Shown: positions 55,877-64,000 of the stretch, in pieces | How positions within the stretch are numbered: the first letter of the stretch is position 1 | Layout of the letters: every line of letters starts with the position of its first letter | NCBI RefSeq assembly: GCF_030699305.1 | Contig: NZ_JAUYNB010000013.1 | Span: 124,001 to 188,000 of the forward strand | From: Novosphingobium sp. | GTDB taxonomy: Bacteria; Pseudomonadota; Alphaproteobacteria; Sphingomonadales; Sphingomonadaceae | Direction: 5' to 3' | DNA: 64,000 nucleotides | Translations under genes and position numbers: made by a program | Notes under the pieces: generated by a model | Database searches by the model: none | What the model was told of the DNA's origin: nothing | The model's input: only the letters and a program-made list of their open reading frames with translations

Positions 55877-57446
55877 TCGGCGGCCGCGCGAACCCGGCCC
55901 CGTCCGGCTGTTCTGGACCCGGCGAACCTCGCTCACCGCCCGCATCCTCGCGGTCAACGTGATCGCGCTGGGCCTGATGGCGGGCAGCCTGTTCTACCTC
56001 GACAGCTATCGCAAGCAATTGCTGGCCGAACGGTTTCAACTCGCCCGCGCCGAGGCAGAGATTACGGCTGATGGCCTGGCCGAAACCCCCATCGGCGGGC
56101 GGCGCGCGCTGATTGAGCGGGTCAGCACCGATCAGGCGCTGCGGCTGCGGCTGTACAATTCCAAAGGCAAGTTGCTGATCGACAGTTTCGATCTGGCCGG
56201 ACCGACCTTCACCTTCGTCGACCCCGACCAGGAGGACTGGTATCAGCACGCCGCCCGCCGGATCGATGCGGGGATGAACTACCTGCTCGGCACCGCGCCG
56301 CTTGAACCGTATGCCGATCCCGCCGAAGAGCGCGCCGACGCCTGGCCGGAAGTCACCCGCGCGGTGGCGCTGGGCCAGACGATCGTGGTCCAGCGCGCCG
56401 CGCCCGATGAAACCCCGGTGCTCAATGCTGCGGCAACCGTTGGCGCGCGGGGCGAAGTGCTGCTGGCCACCCGCAACGCCACCGATATTACCCAGTCGGT
56501 CCGTGATGCCCGCCAGACGCTGGTGATCGTGCTTGCGGTCACGCTGCTCATCTCGATCCAGCTGTCGCTGTTTCTGGCGCGCACCATCGTCCAGCCGCTG
56601 CGCACGCTGGTGCGCGCGGCGGTGCGGGTGCGATTGGGGCGCGACCGCGCCGTCGTGGTGCCCCGCCTGCCGGAACGACGCGACGAGATCGGCCTGCTGG
56701 CCCGCGCCATTTCCGACATGACCACCGCCCTGCGCCGCCGGATCGACGGGGTGGAAGCCTTCGCCGCCGACGTTGCGCACGAAATCAAGAACCCGCTGGC
56801 CAGCCTGCGCAGCGCGCTCGAAACGCTGGAAAAGGTTGACGACGCCCAGCTCCGCCGCGAACTGACCGCGATTGCCGCGCATGACGTCCGCCGGATCGAC
56901 CGGCTGGTGACCGAAATCGCCGAAGCCAGCCGGATCGACGCCGAACTCAGCCGCACCCAGTTCGTCGCGGTTGATCTGTTGGCGCTGGCCGAAGGACTGG
57001 CCCGCGGCCGGATCGAACGCGGCGGCAATGGTGCCTGCCGGGTACTCGTCACTCCGGTCGATACCGGCCCCTGGGACGTGCCGGGCGACCCGGCGCGGCT
57101 GGTACGGGTGCTGGAAAACCTGCTGGACAATGCCGTTTCGTTCTCCCCGCCCGGCGGCCATGTCGAAGTTACGGTGGAACGGCTGTTTGACCGGGTCGAG
57201 CTGGCTGTCAGCGATGACGGCCCCGGCATCCCGGCAGAAGCGCGTGAAAAGGTATTTGAACGGTTTCATTCGCTGCGTCCGTCCGGCGAGGATTTCGGCA
57301 GCCACTCGGGCCTTGGGCTGGCAATCGCGCGCACCATTGCCGAAGCACACGATGGCACCCTGATCGCGAGCGACCGGACCGATGCCCGCCCCGGCGCGCG
57401 GCTGGTGCTGAACCTGCCATCGCTGGATGAGGAGGACGAGGAATGA
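55863..57446 (+). CDS. chvG: Sensor histidine kinase, ChvG type
   Basis: About 527 residues if started at TTG 55863, overlapping the chvI stop by 14 bp; no ATG is available near the conserved [23 protein letters not shown] first helix, and the ATG at 55746 would overlap chvI deeply. Two membrane helices (about 25-45 and 215-238) bound a periplasmic sensor domain; HAMP follows, then H-box [13 protein letters not shown] (His about 305), N-box [12 protein letters not shown] and G-box DDGPGIP, GLGLAIA. The start is uncertain; the kinase identity is firm. Confidence 0.88.
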   Translation: MPTADRRPREPGPVRLFWTRRTSLTARILAVNVIALGLMAGSLFYLDSYRKQLLAERFQLARAEAEITADGLAETPIGGRRALIERVSTDQALRLRLYNSKGKLLIDSFDLAGPTFTFVDPDQEDWYQHAARRIDAGMNYLLGTAPLEPYADPAEERADAWPEVTRAVALGQTIVVQRAAPDETPVLNAAATVGARGEVLLATRNATDITQSVRDARQTLVIVLAVTLLISIQLSLFLARTIVQPLRTLVRAAVRVRLGRDRAVVVPRLPERRDEIGLLARAISDMTTALRRRIDGVEAFAADVAHEIKNPLASLRSALETLEKVDDAQLRRELTAIAAHDVRRIDRLVTEIAEASRIDAELSRTQFVAVDLLALAEGLARGRIERGGNGACRVLVTPVDTGPWDVPGDPARLVRVLENLLDNAVSFSPPGGHVEVTVERLFDRVELAVSDDGPGIPAEAREKVFERFHSLRPSGEDFGSHSGLGLAIARTIAEAHDGTLIASDRTDARPGARLVLNLPSLDEEDEE

Positions 57447-57868
57447 GCCTGCTGCATCAGGCCAGCTGCATCGCGATTCGCCGCCGGGCCGTGCTGATCG
57501 AAGGCCCGGCGGGCAGCGGAAAATCCAGCCTTGCGCTCGCGCTGCTCGATCGCGGGGCAGAACTGATCGGCGACGACGGGGTAACGCTGAGCGTCCGGGA
57601 CGAGCGCTTGCTGGCCAGCCCGCCGCCGCGCATCGCCGGATTGATCGAGGTGTGCAACGTCGGCCTGCTGACGCGCCCCACCGTTGCAGGCGTGCCCGTG
57701 GTGCTGGTGCTGACGCTCGATCCACAAGCGCCGCGCTTCATTGAGCAGGCCGAACTGGCGGTGCGAGCGGGCGTGACGATTCCACTGGTGCGGCTCTGGC
57801 CGGACAGCCCGGTGCTGCACTTGCGCGCCGAACTGGCGCTTGACCGGTATGGCCTGACAGCCGACTAG
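57443..57868 (+). CDS. hprK: HPr kinase/phosphorylase, short alphaproteobacterial form
   Basis: 141 residues, overlapping chvG by 4 bp. P-loop GPAGSGKSS (21-29), ELIGDDGVTLS (metal/DD), and the capping segment IEVCNVGLLTRPTV correspond to the HprK catalytic domain; the N-terminal domain of about 130 residues found in Bacillus is absent, as in other alphaproteobacteria. It phosphorylates HPr on the regulatory serine. Confidence 0.9.
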   Translation: MSLLHQASCIAIRRRAVLIEGPAGSGKSSLALALLDRGAELIGDDGVTLSVRDERLLASPPPRIAGLIEVCNVGLLTRPTVAGVPVVLVLTLDPQAPRFIEQAELAVRAGVTIPLVRLWPDSPVLHLRAELALDRYGLTAD

Positions 57869-57921
57869 CTCCGCTTTGTCCCTTCCCTTTGGGCCTGCGC
57901 CCGCCCACCCAGGAGGCCGTG

Positions 57922-58875
57922 ATGTCTGAACCAGTCCACCCTGCCACCCGCCAGCGCGTGCTGCTGGTCACCGGCCTGCTGGGCGCGGGCAAGTCGACCG
58001 CGCTCAACGTGCTGGAAGATCTGGGCTGGGAGACGATCGACAATTTCCCGATCCGCCTGCTCGACCGGTTGATCGACGGTCCGGACGCCCCGGCGCCGGA
58101 CTTGCGCCCGCCGCTCGCCATCGGGTTCGATTCGCGCACACGCGGGTTCGATCCGAACAAGGTGATCGAACGCGTGAAAAAGCTGGTCGGTCGCAACGAC
58201 CTGGAGCTGACAACACTGTTTCTGGACTGCGCCGGGCAGGAGCTGGAACGCCGCTACAACGAAACCCGCCGCCGTCATCCGCTGGCGCAGGATATGCCGG
58301 CCGCATCCGGGATCGCGGCTGAGCGCGAGACGATGGAACCGTTGCGGCGCTGGGCCGACATGGTGATTTCCACCACGGATTTCACCAGCAACGATCTGCA
58401 ACAGGCGATCCGCGAACGGTTTGGACGCGATGCGCCGATGGGCACCACCGTTTCCATCACCAGTTTCGGTTTCTCCCGCGGGATGCCGCCCGTCGCCGAT
58501 CTGGTGTTCGATATGCGGTTCCTGCACAATCCGCATTGGAACCCGCAACTGCGCGCCCAGACCGGGCGCGACGCCCCGGTGGGCGATTTCATCCGCACGG
58601 ATCCCGCGTTTGAAGAGGCGTTTGGCCGGATCCGCGACCTGATCCTGCAACTGCTGCCGCGCTATCAGGCGCAAGGCAAAGCCTACGTGAACATTGCCTT
58701 TGGCTGCACGGGCGGGCGGCACCGCTCGGTCTTTACCGCCGAACTGATGGCGGCGGCGTTGCGCGCGGCGGGCTATTCACCCAGCATCCTGCATCGCAAC
58801 CTGTCCGCCCGCGCCGCCGATCTGGTGGAAGACCCATCGGGGAATCTACGCGGATCAGCGCCACTAAAACGTTGA
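57922..58875 (+). CDS. rapZ: RNase adapter RapZ
   Basis: 317 residues from ATG 57922, with AGGAGG 9-14 bp upstream. Walker A GLLGAGKS (18-25), TIDNFPIRLL, FDSRTRGFDP, and the C-terminal block GCTGGRHRSVFTAELMAAAL are diagnostic (YvcJ/RapZ). In enterobacteria it binds GlmZ sRNA; in alphaproteobacteria it belongs to the PTS regulatory cluster. It lies 53 bp after hprK. Confidence 0.94.
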   Translation: MSEPVHPATRQRVLLVTGLLGAGKSTALNVLEDLGWETIDNFPIRLLDRLIDGPDAPAPDLRPPLAIGFDSRTRGFDPNKVIERVKKLVGRNDLELTTLFLDCAGQELERRYNETRRRHPLAQDMPAASGIAAERETMEPLRRWADMVISTTDFTSNDLQQAIRERFGRDAPMGTTVSITSFGFSRGMPPVADLVFDMRFLHNPHWNPQLRAQTGRDAPVGDFIRTDPAFEEAFGRIRDLILQLLPRYQAQGKAYVNIAFGCTGGRHRSVFTAELMAAALRAAGYSPSILHRNLSARAADLVEDPSGNLRGSAPLKR

Positions 58876-58957
58876 CCGTGGGCCGGTTCAGCGCCATTCG
58901 GAGCGGCTGAAATCGAGGCCGAATCGGCGGGTTGCAACAGCGGAGCGTCAGTTCAGC

Positions 58958-59362
58958 ATGATCGGCATGATCCTTGTCACGCACGGCCGCCTGGCCGAAG
59001 AGTTCGTGCATGCCATGCAGCACGTTGTTGGCCGCCAGGAAGGCGTCGCAACGATTTGCATCGGCCCCAATGACGACATGGAGATTCGACGGCGCGAAAT
59101 TGCCGACGCGATCCGCGACGTCAACAGCGGCCAGGGCGTAATCATTCTGACCGACCTGTTCGGCGGCACTCCGTCAAACCTTGCGATTTCGCTGATGCAG
59201 GCGGGCACGGTGGAAGTGATTGCGGGTATCAATCTGCCCATGCTGATCCGGCTCGCCAAGGCGCGCGGCTGCATGGACATCAAGGCCGCCACCGCTGCGG
59301 CTCGCGATGCAGGCCGCAACTACATCACGATCGCGTCTGAATTTCTGGGGCAAGACGCTTAA
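58958..59362 (+). CDS. PTS mannose-family EIIA component
   Basis: 134 residues. Phosphorylated His-9 in MILVTHGRLAEEF; TDLFGGTPSNLAI and INLPMLIRLAKARG complete the EIIA-man fold. No IIB, IIC or IID sits beside it, so it is a regulatory relay protein, taking phosphate from HPr. It lies between rapZ and HPr. Confidence 0.9.
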   Translation: MIGMILVTHGRLAEEFVHAMQHVVGRQEGVATICIGPNDDMEIRRREIADAIRDVNSGQGVIILTDLFGGTPSNLAISLMQAGTVEVIAGINLPMLIRLAKARGCMDIKAATAAARDAGRNYITIASEFLGQDA

Positions 59363-59384
59363 CACGTTGGGGGATTTCAGCGGG

Positions 59385-59663
59385 ATGACAGAGGCACGCG
59401 CAAGCGTCGAGATCGTGAACAACCGCGGGCTGCACGCCCGCGCCAGTGCAAAATTCGTCAACGCGGTCACCAAACTTCCCGATGGGCTGGCGGTGCGCGT
59501 TGCCAAGGACGGAAATGATGCGGTCGGCGGGTCGATCCTGGGCCTGATGATGCTGGGCGCAGCCAAAGGGGATACGATCGACATCATCGTCGCCGGGGAC
59601 GGCGCGGATCTGGCGCTGACCAAGCTGGTTGGGCTGGTCAAGGATGGCTTTGGCGAGGACTGA
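59385..59663 (+). CDS. ptsH: Phosphocarrier protein HPr
   Basis: 92 residues from ATG 59385, with GGG directly upstream. His-17 in NNRGLHARASAKFV is the phospho-acceptor; regulatory Ser-50 in GGSILGLMMLGA is the HprK target. Both sites are intact, so HprK control is plausible. It is the last PTS gene of the chvG cluster; EI (PtsP) is not in the window. Confidence 0.93.
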   Translation: MTEARASVEIVNNRGLHARASAKFVNAVTKLPDGLAVRVAKDGNDAVGGSILGLMMLGAAKGDTIDIIVAGDGADLALTKLVGLVKDGFGED

Positions 59664-59666
59664 GGC

Positions 59667-60473
59667 TTGACCCTGCGCCGCACGATCACCGGATTTTCCA
59701 ACCCCACGGTCAAATATCTGCGAAGCTTGCGCGAAAAGAAGCACCGCAAGGCCGCCGGGCAGTTCCTGGCCGAAGGTTTGCGGCTGCTGACCGACGCGCG
59801 CGAAAGCGGCCAGCTCCCCGAAATCCTGGTCATGGCGACGGGCCGCGAGGCCCATCCGCTGCTGTCCGCGCTGGAGGCAGACGTGATCGCTGCCGGGGGC
59901 GAAGTGCTGGAAATGGACGAGGACATCCTCGCCAAAGTCACCGGCAAGGATAACCCGCAGGCGGTGGCCGGGGTATTCGCGGAATTCGATACGGGGCTGG
60001 CCGCGCTCGACCGGTCTTCGGCCAGGATCTGGCTGGTCGCGCAGGCGCTGCGCGATCCGGGCAATCTGGGCACGATGCTGCGAACCGGCGATGCTGTCGG
60101 CGCGGGCGGGCTGATCCTGATCGACGATTGCGCCGATCCGTTCTCGGTCGAGGCGGTGCGCGCCAGCATGGGCGCGATCTTTACCCAGCAACTGGCGCAG
60201 GCCCGCTGGGACGAATTCCTGCCCTGGCTGCGCAGCGGCGCGGGGCAACTGGTCGCCGCCAGCCTGCGTGACGCCCAGCCCTATCGCGGCGCGCCGTATG
60301 CCGCGCCGTGCTTCCTGATGGTCGGGAACGAATCGCGCGGCCTGCCTGAGGAATACGAGTTGGCCTGCGATCTGCGCGTCACCATGCCGATGAAAGGGCG
60401 CGCTGACAGCCTCAACGCCGCCGTCGCCGGGGCGGTGCTGGCCTATGAAGCGCTGGCCGCGCTGGACGGCTGA
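59667..60473 (+). CDS. TrmH/SpoU family RNA 2'-O-methyltransferase
   Basis: 268 residues from TTG 59667, three bases after the HPr stop; no ATG is near the conserved FSNPTVKYLRSLREKKHRKA start. SPOUT knot motifs: ALRDPGNLGTMLRTGDAVGAGG (motif 1), FLMVGNESRGLPEE (motif 2), MPMKGRADSLNAAVAGAVLAYE (motif 3). The N-terminal L30e-like RNA-binding part is present. The target RNA is likely 23S rRNA or tRNA; not resolvable. Confidence 0.9.
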   Translation: MTLRRTITGFSNPTVKYLRSLREKKHRKAAGQFLAEGLRLLTDARESGQLPEILVMATGREAHPLLSALEADVIAAGGEVLEMDEDILAKVTGKDNPQAVAGVFAEFDTGLAALDRSSARIWLVAQALRDPGNLGTMLRTGDAVGAGGLILIDDCADPFSVEAVRASMGAIFTQQLAQARWDEFLPWLRSGAGQLVAASLRDAQPYRGAPYAAPCFLMVGNESRGLPEEYELACDLRVTMPMKGRADSLNAAVAGAVLAYEALAALDG

Positions 60474-60517
60474 TCCGTTCAGCCTGCGATCAGACAGCGT
60501 GCCCCACAACACGCGCC

Positions 60518-60916
60518 ATGATCCGCACAATCACGCTCACCGCCATCGCCGCCCTGTCGCTGACCGCCTGCGCCCACGCCGCCGCCCCGCGCCAGACCGC
60601 GCTGCACGATACCAACTGGAAGATCGTGCGGATCGACGGCAAGGCCCCGGCCAGCGAACGCGCCGCGATTCGCTTCACGCAGGACCGGCTGAGCGCCACC
60701 GTTGGTTGCAACGGCCAGGGCGGCACCTGGCGTATCGAACAGGGCAAGCTGGTGGGCGGCCCCTATATGTCCACCATGATGTATTGCGACGGCCTGATGG
60801 AACAGGAACGCGCGCTGGCGGACCTGCTGGGCGCGAAGCCGTCGGTCGATGTCACGGGCGGCACACTGACGCTGCGGTCAAAGGACCATGTGATCGAAGC
60901 CCGCCGGGTGCGATAA
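60518..60916 (+). CDS. META-domain lipoprotein
   Basis: 132 residues: MIRTITLTAIAALSLTAC lipoprotein signal (Cys-18). The META/HslJ-like domain follows: NWKIVRIDGKAP, IRFTQDRLSATVGCNGQGGTW (the GCN motif) and MSTMMYCDGLMEQERALADLL. HslJ relatives are linked to outer-membrane stress. Short length fits a single META domain. Confidence 0.85.
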   Translation: MIRTITLTAIAALSLTACAHAAAPRQTALHDTNWKIVRIDGKAPASERAAIRFTQDRLSATVGCNGQGGTWRIEQGKLVGGPYMSTMMYCDGLMEQERALADLLGAKPSVDVTGGTLTLRSKDHVIEARRVR

Positions 60917-60962
60917 TCCCAATCCTCGCTTCCTGCATTCGTCCCGACCCCACTGCCCCATC

Positions 60963-61040
60963 CGCCCTGAGCTTGTCGAAGGACTGCCTTTTCCTGTTCG
61001 CTGGGAAAGTAAGGACAGTCCTTCGACAAGCTCAGGACGA
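60963..61040. repeat. REP-like inverted repeat, family C (CTGAGCTTGTCGAAGG) copy 1
   Basis: Arms at 60963-60986 and about 61016-61040 are inverted copies with core CTGAGCTTGTCGAAGGACTG, separated by about 30 bp. It lies between the META lipoprotein and rmuC stop ends. The second copy is at 63815-63889. Confidence 0.85.
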
Positions 61041-61066
61041 GCGGGTTAGGGTGGTTTCGAGTGCTT

Positions 61067-62527
61067 TCAGGCGGGCGTATCGGTTTCCAGCGGCTCGCTA
61101 TCCGCTGACGGCAAAGCGGGCTGCGCCGATTCCACATGGTCAGAATAGCGCGGATTCGATTCAACAAACGGAATCTCTTCGCTGATTTCACGCTTACCGA
61201 TCTTGATGTGCTTTTCAGTCAGCCTGCGGGCGCGACTGAGTACATTACCTTCATAAGTCTTTGTAAAGTCATTGAACGAATTAACAGCGCGTCCGAGATG
61301 CACACCGGTCTTCACCAAGTCATCTTGGGTCTTTGCAAGACTGTCATAAAGATCGGATGCCAGTTTGCCGATCTCTCGGGCCTCCTTTGCAAGCCCTTCC
61401 TGCTGCCATACCTGCGCAATTGTCCGCGCGATCGCGACCAGGTTGGTCGGACTGGCGAGCAAGACCTTGTTGCGGAATGCAAAATCCCAAAGCGTGGTAT
61501 CATGCTCTAATGCTGCGGAAATGAAATGTTCGCCCGGGACGAACATGATCACGTAATCGGGCGCATTCTCGAACTGCGACTGATAGCTTTTGGTCGCGAG
61601 CGTCTGGATATGATTGCGCATCGAGGCTGCGTGCAAATCAAGATGCACCTTGCGCGCATCATCACCCTCCGCTTCAAACGCGTCCTGATAAGCATTGAGC
61701 GAAACCTTGGCGTCGATCACCAACTGCTTATGGCCCGGCACCCGAATAATCGCGTCCGGGCGCAGCCTACCGTCTTCGGTTTCTACAGAATGCTCAAGGA
61801 GGAAATCGGTATGCTCTGACAGGCCGCACTGCTCCAGCACGTTCTTGAGTTGCTGTTCGCCCCAGCGGCCGCGCGCCTTTGGCGCATTGCGGAGAGAGTT
61901 ACCCAGCCGTGCTGCCTCAACCCTTACGGCATCCTGGCCCTTGCGCATCTCGTCGATCTGCCCAGCAAGCTTACCAAAGGCATCGACCCGGTCCTTTTCC
62001 AGCTTCTGGACCTGTTCCTCATAACTCTTGAGGCGGTCCCCGACCGGCTGGAGCAGCGCCTTGATCTTTTCCGCGCTCTTGTCCTCTGACACGGTCATCC
62101 GCTCCTGCGCGCGGGCGAGGAACGATTCCTGTGCGGCGGCCAGCACTTTGGCCCCGGCGTTCTCAAACTCTTTCTTCAGCCCGTCCTGCGCGGTCAGCAG
62201 CAGGCGCTTCTGTTCATCGAAGTGATCAGCCTTGGCATGCATCGTTGCCAGTTCAGCCGTCTGCTCATCGCGGTGCCTACGCACCTCGGCCAGCTCCGCC
62301 TGCAACGCACCGACCCGTTCTGCCCGCTCACTCGCGGCGGCAAGGTCACGGATCGCGGCTTTGAACATGTCATCAAGTTCGCGCGAAAACCCTTCGGCCT
62401 GCGCCAGCCGCACGCGCAGATCCCCCACCGGGCGACTGGCGAGAAACCAGCCCAGCAGTGCGCCCAGCACGAGCGCGAAAACAACGATTACGGCAATGAC
62501 GAACGGCGAATCCACATCGGCTCCCAT
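61067..62527 (-). CDS. rmuC: DNA recombination protein RmuC
   Basis: 486 residues: N-terminal membrane helix (about 9-30), long coiled coil (about 35-180), then the RmuC nuclease-like core with NAPKARGRWGEQQLKNVLEQCG, PDAIIRVPGHKQLVIDAKVSLNAYQ, MFVPGEHFISAAL and LLASPTNLVAIARTIAQVWQ. In E. coli RmuC limits inversion at short repeats. Note its placement in a window full of inverted repeats, perhaps by chance. Confidence 0.93.
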   Translation of the reverse strand: MGADVDSPFVIAVIVVFALVLGALLGWFLASRPVGDLRVRLAQAEGFSRELDDMFKAAIRDLAAASERAERVGALQAELAEVRRHRDEQTAELATMHAKADHFDEQKRLLLTAQDGLKKEFENAGAKVLAAAQESFLARAQERMTVSEDKSAEKIKALLQPVGDRLKSYEEQVQKLEKDRVDAFGKLAGQIDEMRKGQDAVRVEAARLGNSLRNAPKARGRWGEQQLKNVLEQCGLSEHTDFLLEHSVETEDGRLRPDAIIRVPGHKQLVIDAKVSLNAYQDAFEAEGDDARKVHLDLHAASMRNHIQTLATKSYQSQFENAPDYVIMFVPGEHFISAALEHDTTLWDFAFRNKVLLASPTNLVAIARTIAQVWQQEGLAKEAREIGKLASDLYDSLAKTQDDLVKTGVHLGRAVNSFNDFTKTYEGNVLSRARRLTEKHIKIGKREISEEIPFVESNPRYSDHVESAQPALPSADSEPLETDTPA

Positions 62528-62583
62528 CTGGAACGAAATGTGAACTTAGCGCCAGTTCCCCGTCAGCACAACACCCCTGACGA

Positions 62584-63153
62584 TCAGGCCACCTTGCGCA
62601 GCTTGTCCAGCTTCTTCAGCGCCATCTGCCGCTTCAGGCGCGACAGGTGGTCGATGAACAGGATGCCTTCGAGGTGGTCCATTTCGTGCTGGAGGCAGGT
62701 CGCCATCAGGCCGTCCATGTCCGCTTCATGGGTCTTGCCGTCCAGATCCTGCCAGCGGGCGCGGATGCGCGCGGGGCGTTCCACTTCGGCGTAGATTTCC
62801 GGGACCGACAGGCAGCCTTCGGAATAGACCGAGTGCTCTTCGGACGGATCGAGGATTTCCGGATTGATGAACACGCGCGGTTCGCGCTTCACCGGCTGAT
62901 GGGTGTGGCTGTGCCCGCCGTGGGCGGTGCAGACTTCGGGTTCGGCATCGGGATCGTCGGGCTGAAGATCAATCACCAGCACCCGCAGCGGCGCGCCCAC
63001 CTGCACGGCGGCAAGACCGATGCCGGGCGCATCATACATGGTTTCGAACATGTCTTCGACCAGCGTCTTCAGCGCAGCGTCGAAAGTGGTGACGGGTTCG
63101 GACACCACTTTGAGGCGCGGGTCGGGAACTTCGATGATTTCACGGATAGCCAT
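62584..63153 (-). CDS. def: Peptide deformylase
   Basis: 189 residues from ATG 63153 (MAIREIIEVPDPRLKVVSEP). The three PDF motifs are complete: GIGLAAVQVG (motif 1), EGCLSVPEIY (motif 2, metal Cys) and QHEMDHLEGILF (motif 3, metal His pair). It removes formyl groups from nascent proteins. An insertion with three His (HGGHSHTH, about 90) precedes the motif-2 strand. fmt starts 750 bp away, with recR in between. Confidence 0.95.
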   Translation of the reverse strand: MAIREIIEVPDPRLKVVSEPVTTFDAALKTLVEDMFETMYDAPGIGLAAVQVGAPLRVLVIDLQPDDPDAEPEVCTAHGGHSHTHQPVKREPRVFINPEILDPSEEHSVYSEGCLSVPEIYAEVERPARIRARWQDLDGKTHEADMDGLMATCLQHEMDHLEGILFIDHLSRLKRQMALKKLDKLRKVA

Positions 63154-63196
63154 CTGGGCCAGATAGGAGCGTTGCGCGCGATTCTCAACCCACCCC

Positions 63197-63793
63197 TCAG
63201 CCCATCGGACGCCGCGCGCGCAGCGCCTGCGCCAAAGTGCCTTCATCGAGGTAGTCCAGTTCCCCGCCCACCGGCAATCCGTGCGCCAGCTGGGTGATCC
63301 GCACCGGATAGCCTTCCAGCCGCTCGGCAATGTAGTGCGCGGTGGTCTGCCCCTCCAGTGTGGCGTTCATCGCCAGCACAACTTCGTCGATCCCGCCTTG
63401 CGACACGCGCTCGATCAGCTGGCCGATGGTCAGGTCTTCAGGCCGCACGCCCTCCAGCGCGGAAAGCCGCCCGCCCAGCACGTGATAGCGCCCGGTAAAC
63501 AGCCGCGCCCGGTCCAGCGCCCAGAGGTCCGCGACATCTTCCACCACGCAGAGCGCGCGGGAATCGCGGCGGGCATCGGTGCAGATCGCGCACGGATTGG
63601 TGGTATCGACGTTGCCGCAGGTATCGCATTCGACCAGCGTCGTGCGCACCGCTTCCAGCGCGTCGAGCAGCCCGACCAGCGCGGATTCGCGCCGCTTGAT
63701 CAGCCATAGCACCGCCCGCCGGGCCGAGCGCGGGCCGAGGCCCGGCAGCTTTGCCAGCGCGGATGTGAGCGTTTCGATTTCAACCGAGGCCAT
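63197..63793 (-). CDS. recR: Recombination protein RecR
   Basis: 198 residues. HhH start [17 protein letters not shown], Cys4 zinc finger [18 protein letters not shown] (about 54-71), and Toprim domain with [15 protein letters not shown] and [22 protein letters not shown]-terminal [18 protein letters not shown]-type motif ([19 protein letters not shown]) is present. It works with RecFO in gap repair. Transcribed with def on the minus strand, 43 bp apart. Confidence 0.95.
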   Translation of the reverse strand: MASVEIETLTSALAKLPGLGPRSARRAVLWLIKRRESALVGLLDALEAVRTTLVECDTCGNVDTTNPCAICTDARRDSRALCVVEDVADLWALDRARLFTGRYHVLGGRLSALEGVRPEDLTIGQLIERVSQGGIDEVVLAMNATLEGQTTAHYIAERLEGYPVRITQLAHGLPVGGELDYLDEGTLAQALRARRPMG

Positions 63794-63814
63794 GCCACCC
63801 CTTAACCGCTTGGC

Positions 63815-63889
63815 CAGAGCTTGTCGAAGGCCCGTCCTTTTCTTTTGCGACGGTAAAGCTAAGGACAGCCCTTCGACAAGCTCAGGGCG
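63815..63889. repeat. REP-like inverted repeat, family C copy 2
   Basis: Arms 63815-63839 and 63861-63889 are inverted copies around GAGCTTGTCGAAGG, similar to the repeat at 60963-61040. It lies between the divergent starts of recR and fmt, so it is in a promoter region rather than between convergent genes. Confidence 0.8.
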
Positions 63890-63906
63890 AACGGGGTTGG
63901 GTACAC

Positions 63907-64000
63907 ATGCGCATCATCTTCATGGGAACCCCGGATTTTGCCGTGCCCGCGCTGATCGCGCTGGTCGAGGCAGGGCATGAGGTCGTCTGCGCCTATTCCC
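63907..64000 (+). CDS. fmt: Methionyl-tRNA formyltransferase, N-terminal fragment
   Basis: The frame from ATG 63907 reads [20 protein letters not shown], the canonical Fmt start, and runs off the window. Fmt formylates initiator methionyl-tRNA, pairing functionally with peptide deformylase, encoded nearby on the opposite strand; the def-fmt neighbourhood is conserved though here interrupted by recR. Confidence 0.95.
   Translation, partial: MRIIFMGTPDFAVPALIALVEAGHEVVCAYS

Overview
The window is a contiguous piece of chromosome from a GC-rich alphaproteobacterium, most probably Sphingomonadales (a Novosphingobium/Sphingopyxis-type Sphingomonadaceae). The pointers are a truncated HPr kinase beside chvI/chvG, rapZ and a PTS EIIA/HPr pair, the GANTC methyltransferase ccrM next to rnhB, three-gene pntAA/pntAB/pntB transhydrogenase, split gcvPA/gcvPB, and several families of inverted-repeat (REP-like) elements of the kind seen in sphingomonad intergenic spaces. 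No rRNA, tRNA, CRISPR array, prophage or classical insertion sequence is visible.

Layout. 1-3400: end of the atp operon (atpD, atpC, terminator), a small conserved protein, a sulfatase-fold membrane protein and a DMT exporter. 3600-7800: a cell-envelope sugar locus (GT2 and GT39-type transferases, flippase-like membrane protein, methyltransferase). 8050-12800: a lone cpaF pilus ATPase, another DMT exporter, an entericidin-size lipoprotein, a TonB-C-like secreted protein and an ABA4-like membrane protein. 12890-17575: glycine cleavage operon gcvT-gcvH-gcvPA-gcvPB on the minus strand behind a tandem glycine riboswitch. 17800-23950: dgt, a racemase, hydrolase, and the paired diheme cytochrome/parallel beta-helix genes. 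23950-27480: pnt transhydrogenase operon headed by a 40-residue aa3-oxidase subunit IV-like gene and interrupted by a 450-bp element carrying a DUF559 nuclease gene between 52-bp hairpin-bearing inverted repeats. 27650-34110: an AAA+ response regulator with a changed GAFTGA loop, DUF2339/DUF3999 membrane pair, an SDR. 34215-38193: folP, ccrM with an unusual control region, a lipoprotein, rnhB. 38190-42890: PQQ-type sugar dehydrogenase, GNAT, DUF1285, Nudix, a frameshifted cca, a secreted protein. 42890-53130: parC, DUF4349, ferredoxin and two cysteine desulfurases, hydrolase, two DUF937 proteins, DUF885, DUF3597. 53260-60470: pckA diverging from chvI-chvG-hprK-rapZ-EIIA-HPr-trmH-like. 60500-64000: META lipoprotein, rmuC, def, recR and the start of fmt.

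The most unusual signals are (1) nine GANTC sites placed at near-multiples of 10 bp plus two perfect DnaA boxes in inverted orientation directly upstream of ccrM; (2) the DUF559 element, whose two 52-bp ends differ only by two compensatory base pairs within a hairpin; and (3) an exact copy of that element's outer hairpin inside cca, where removing precisely the 17-nt hairpin restores the reading frame. Together (2) and (3) suggest an active or recently active hairpin element, possibly mobilised by a DUF559-family nuclease. This is inference from sequence alone.
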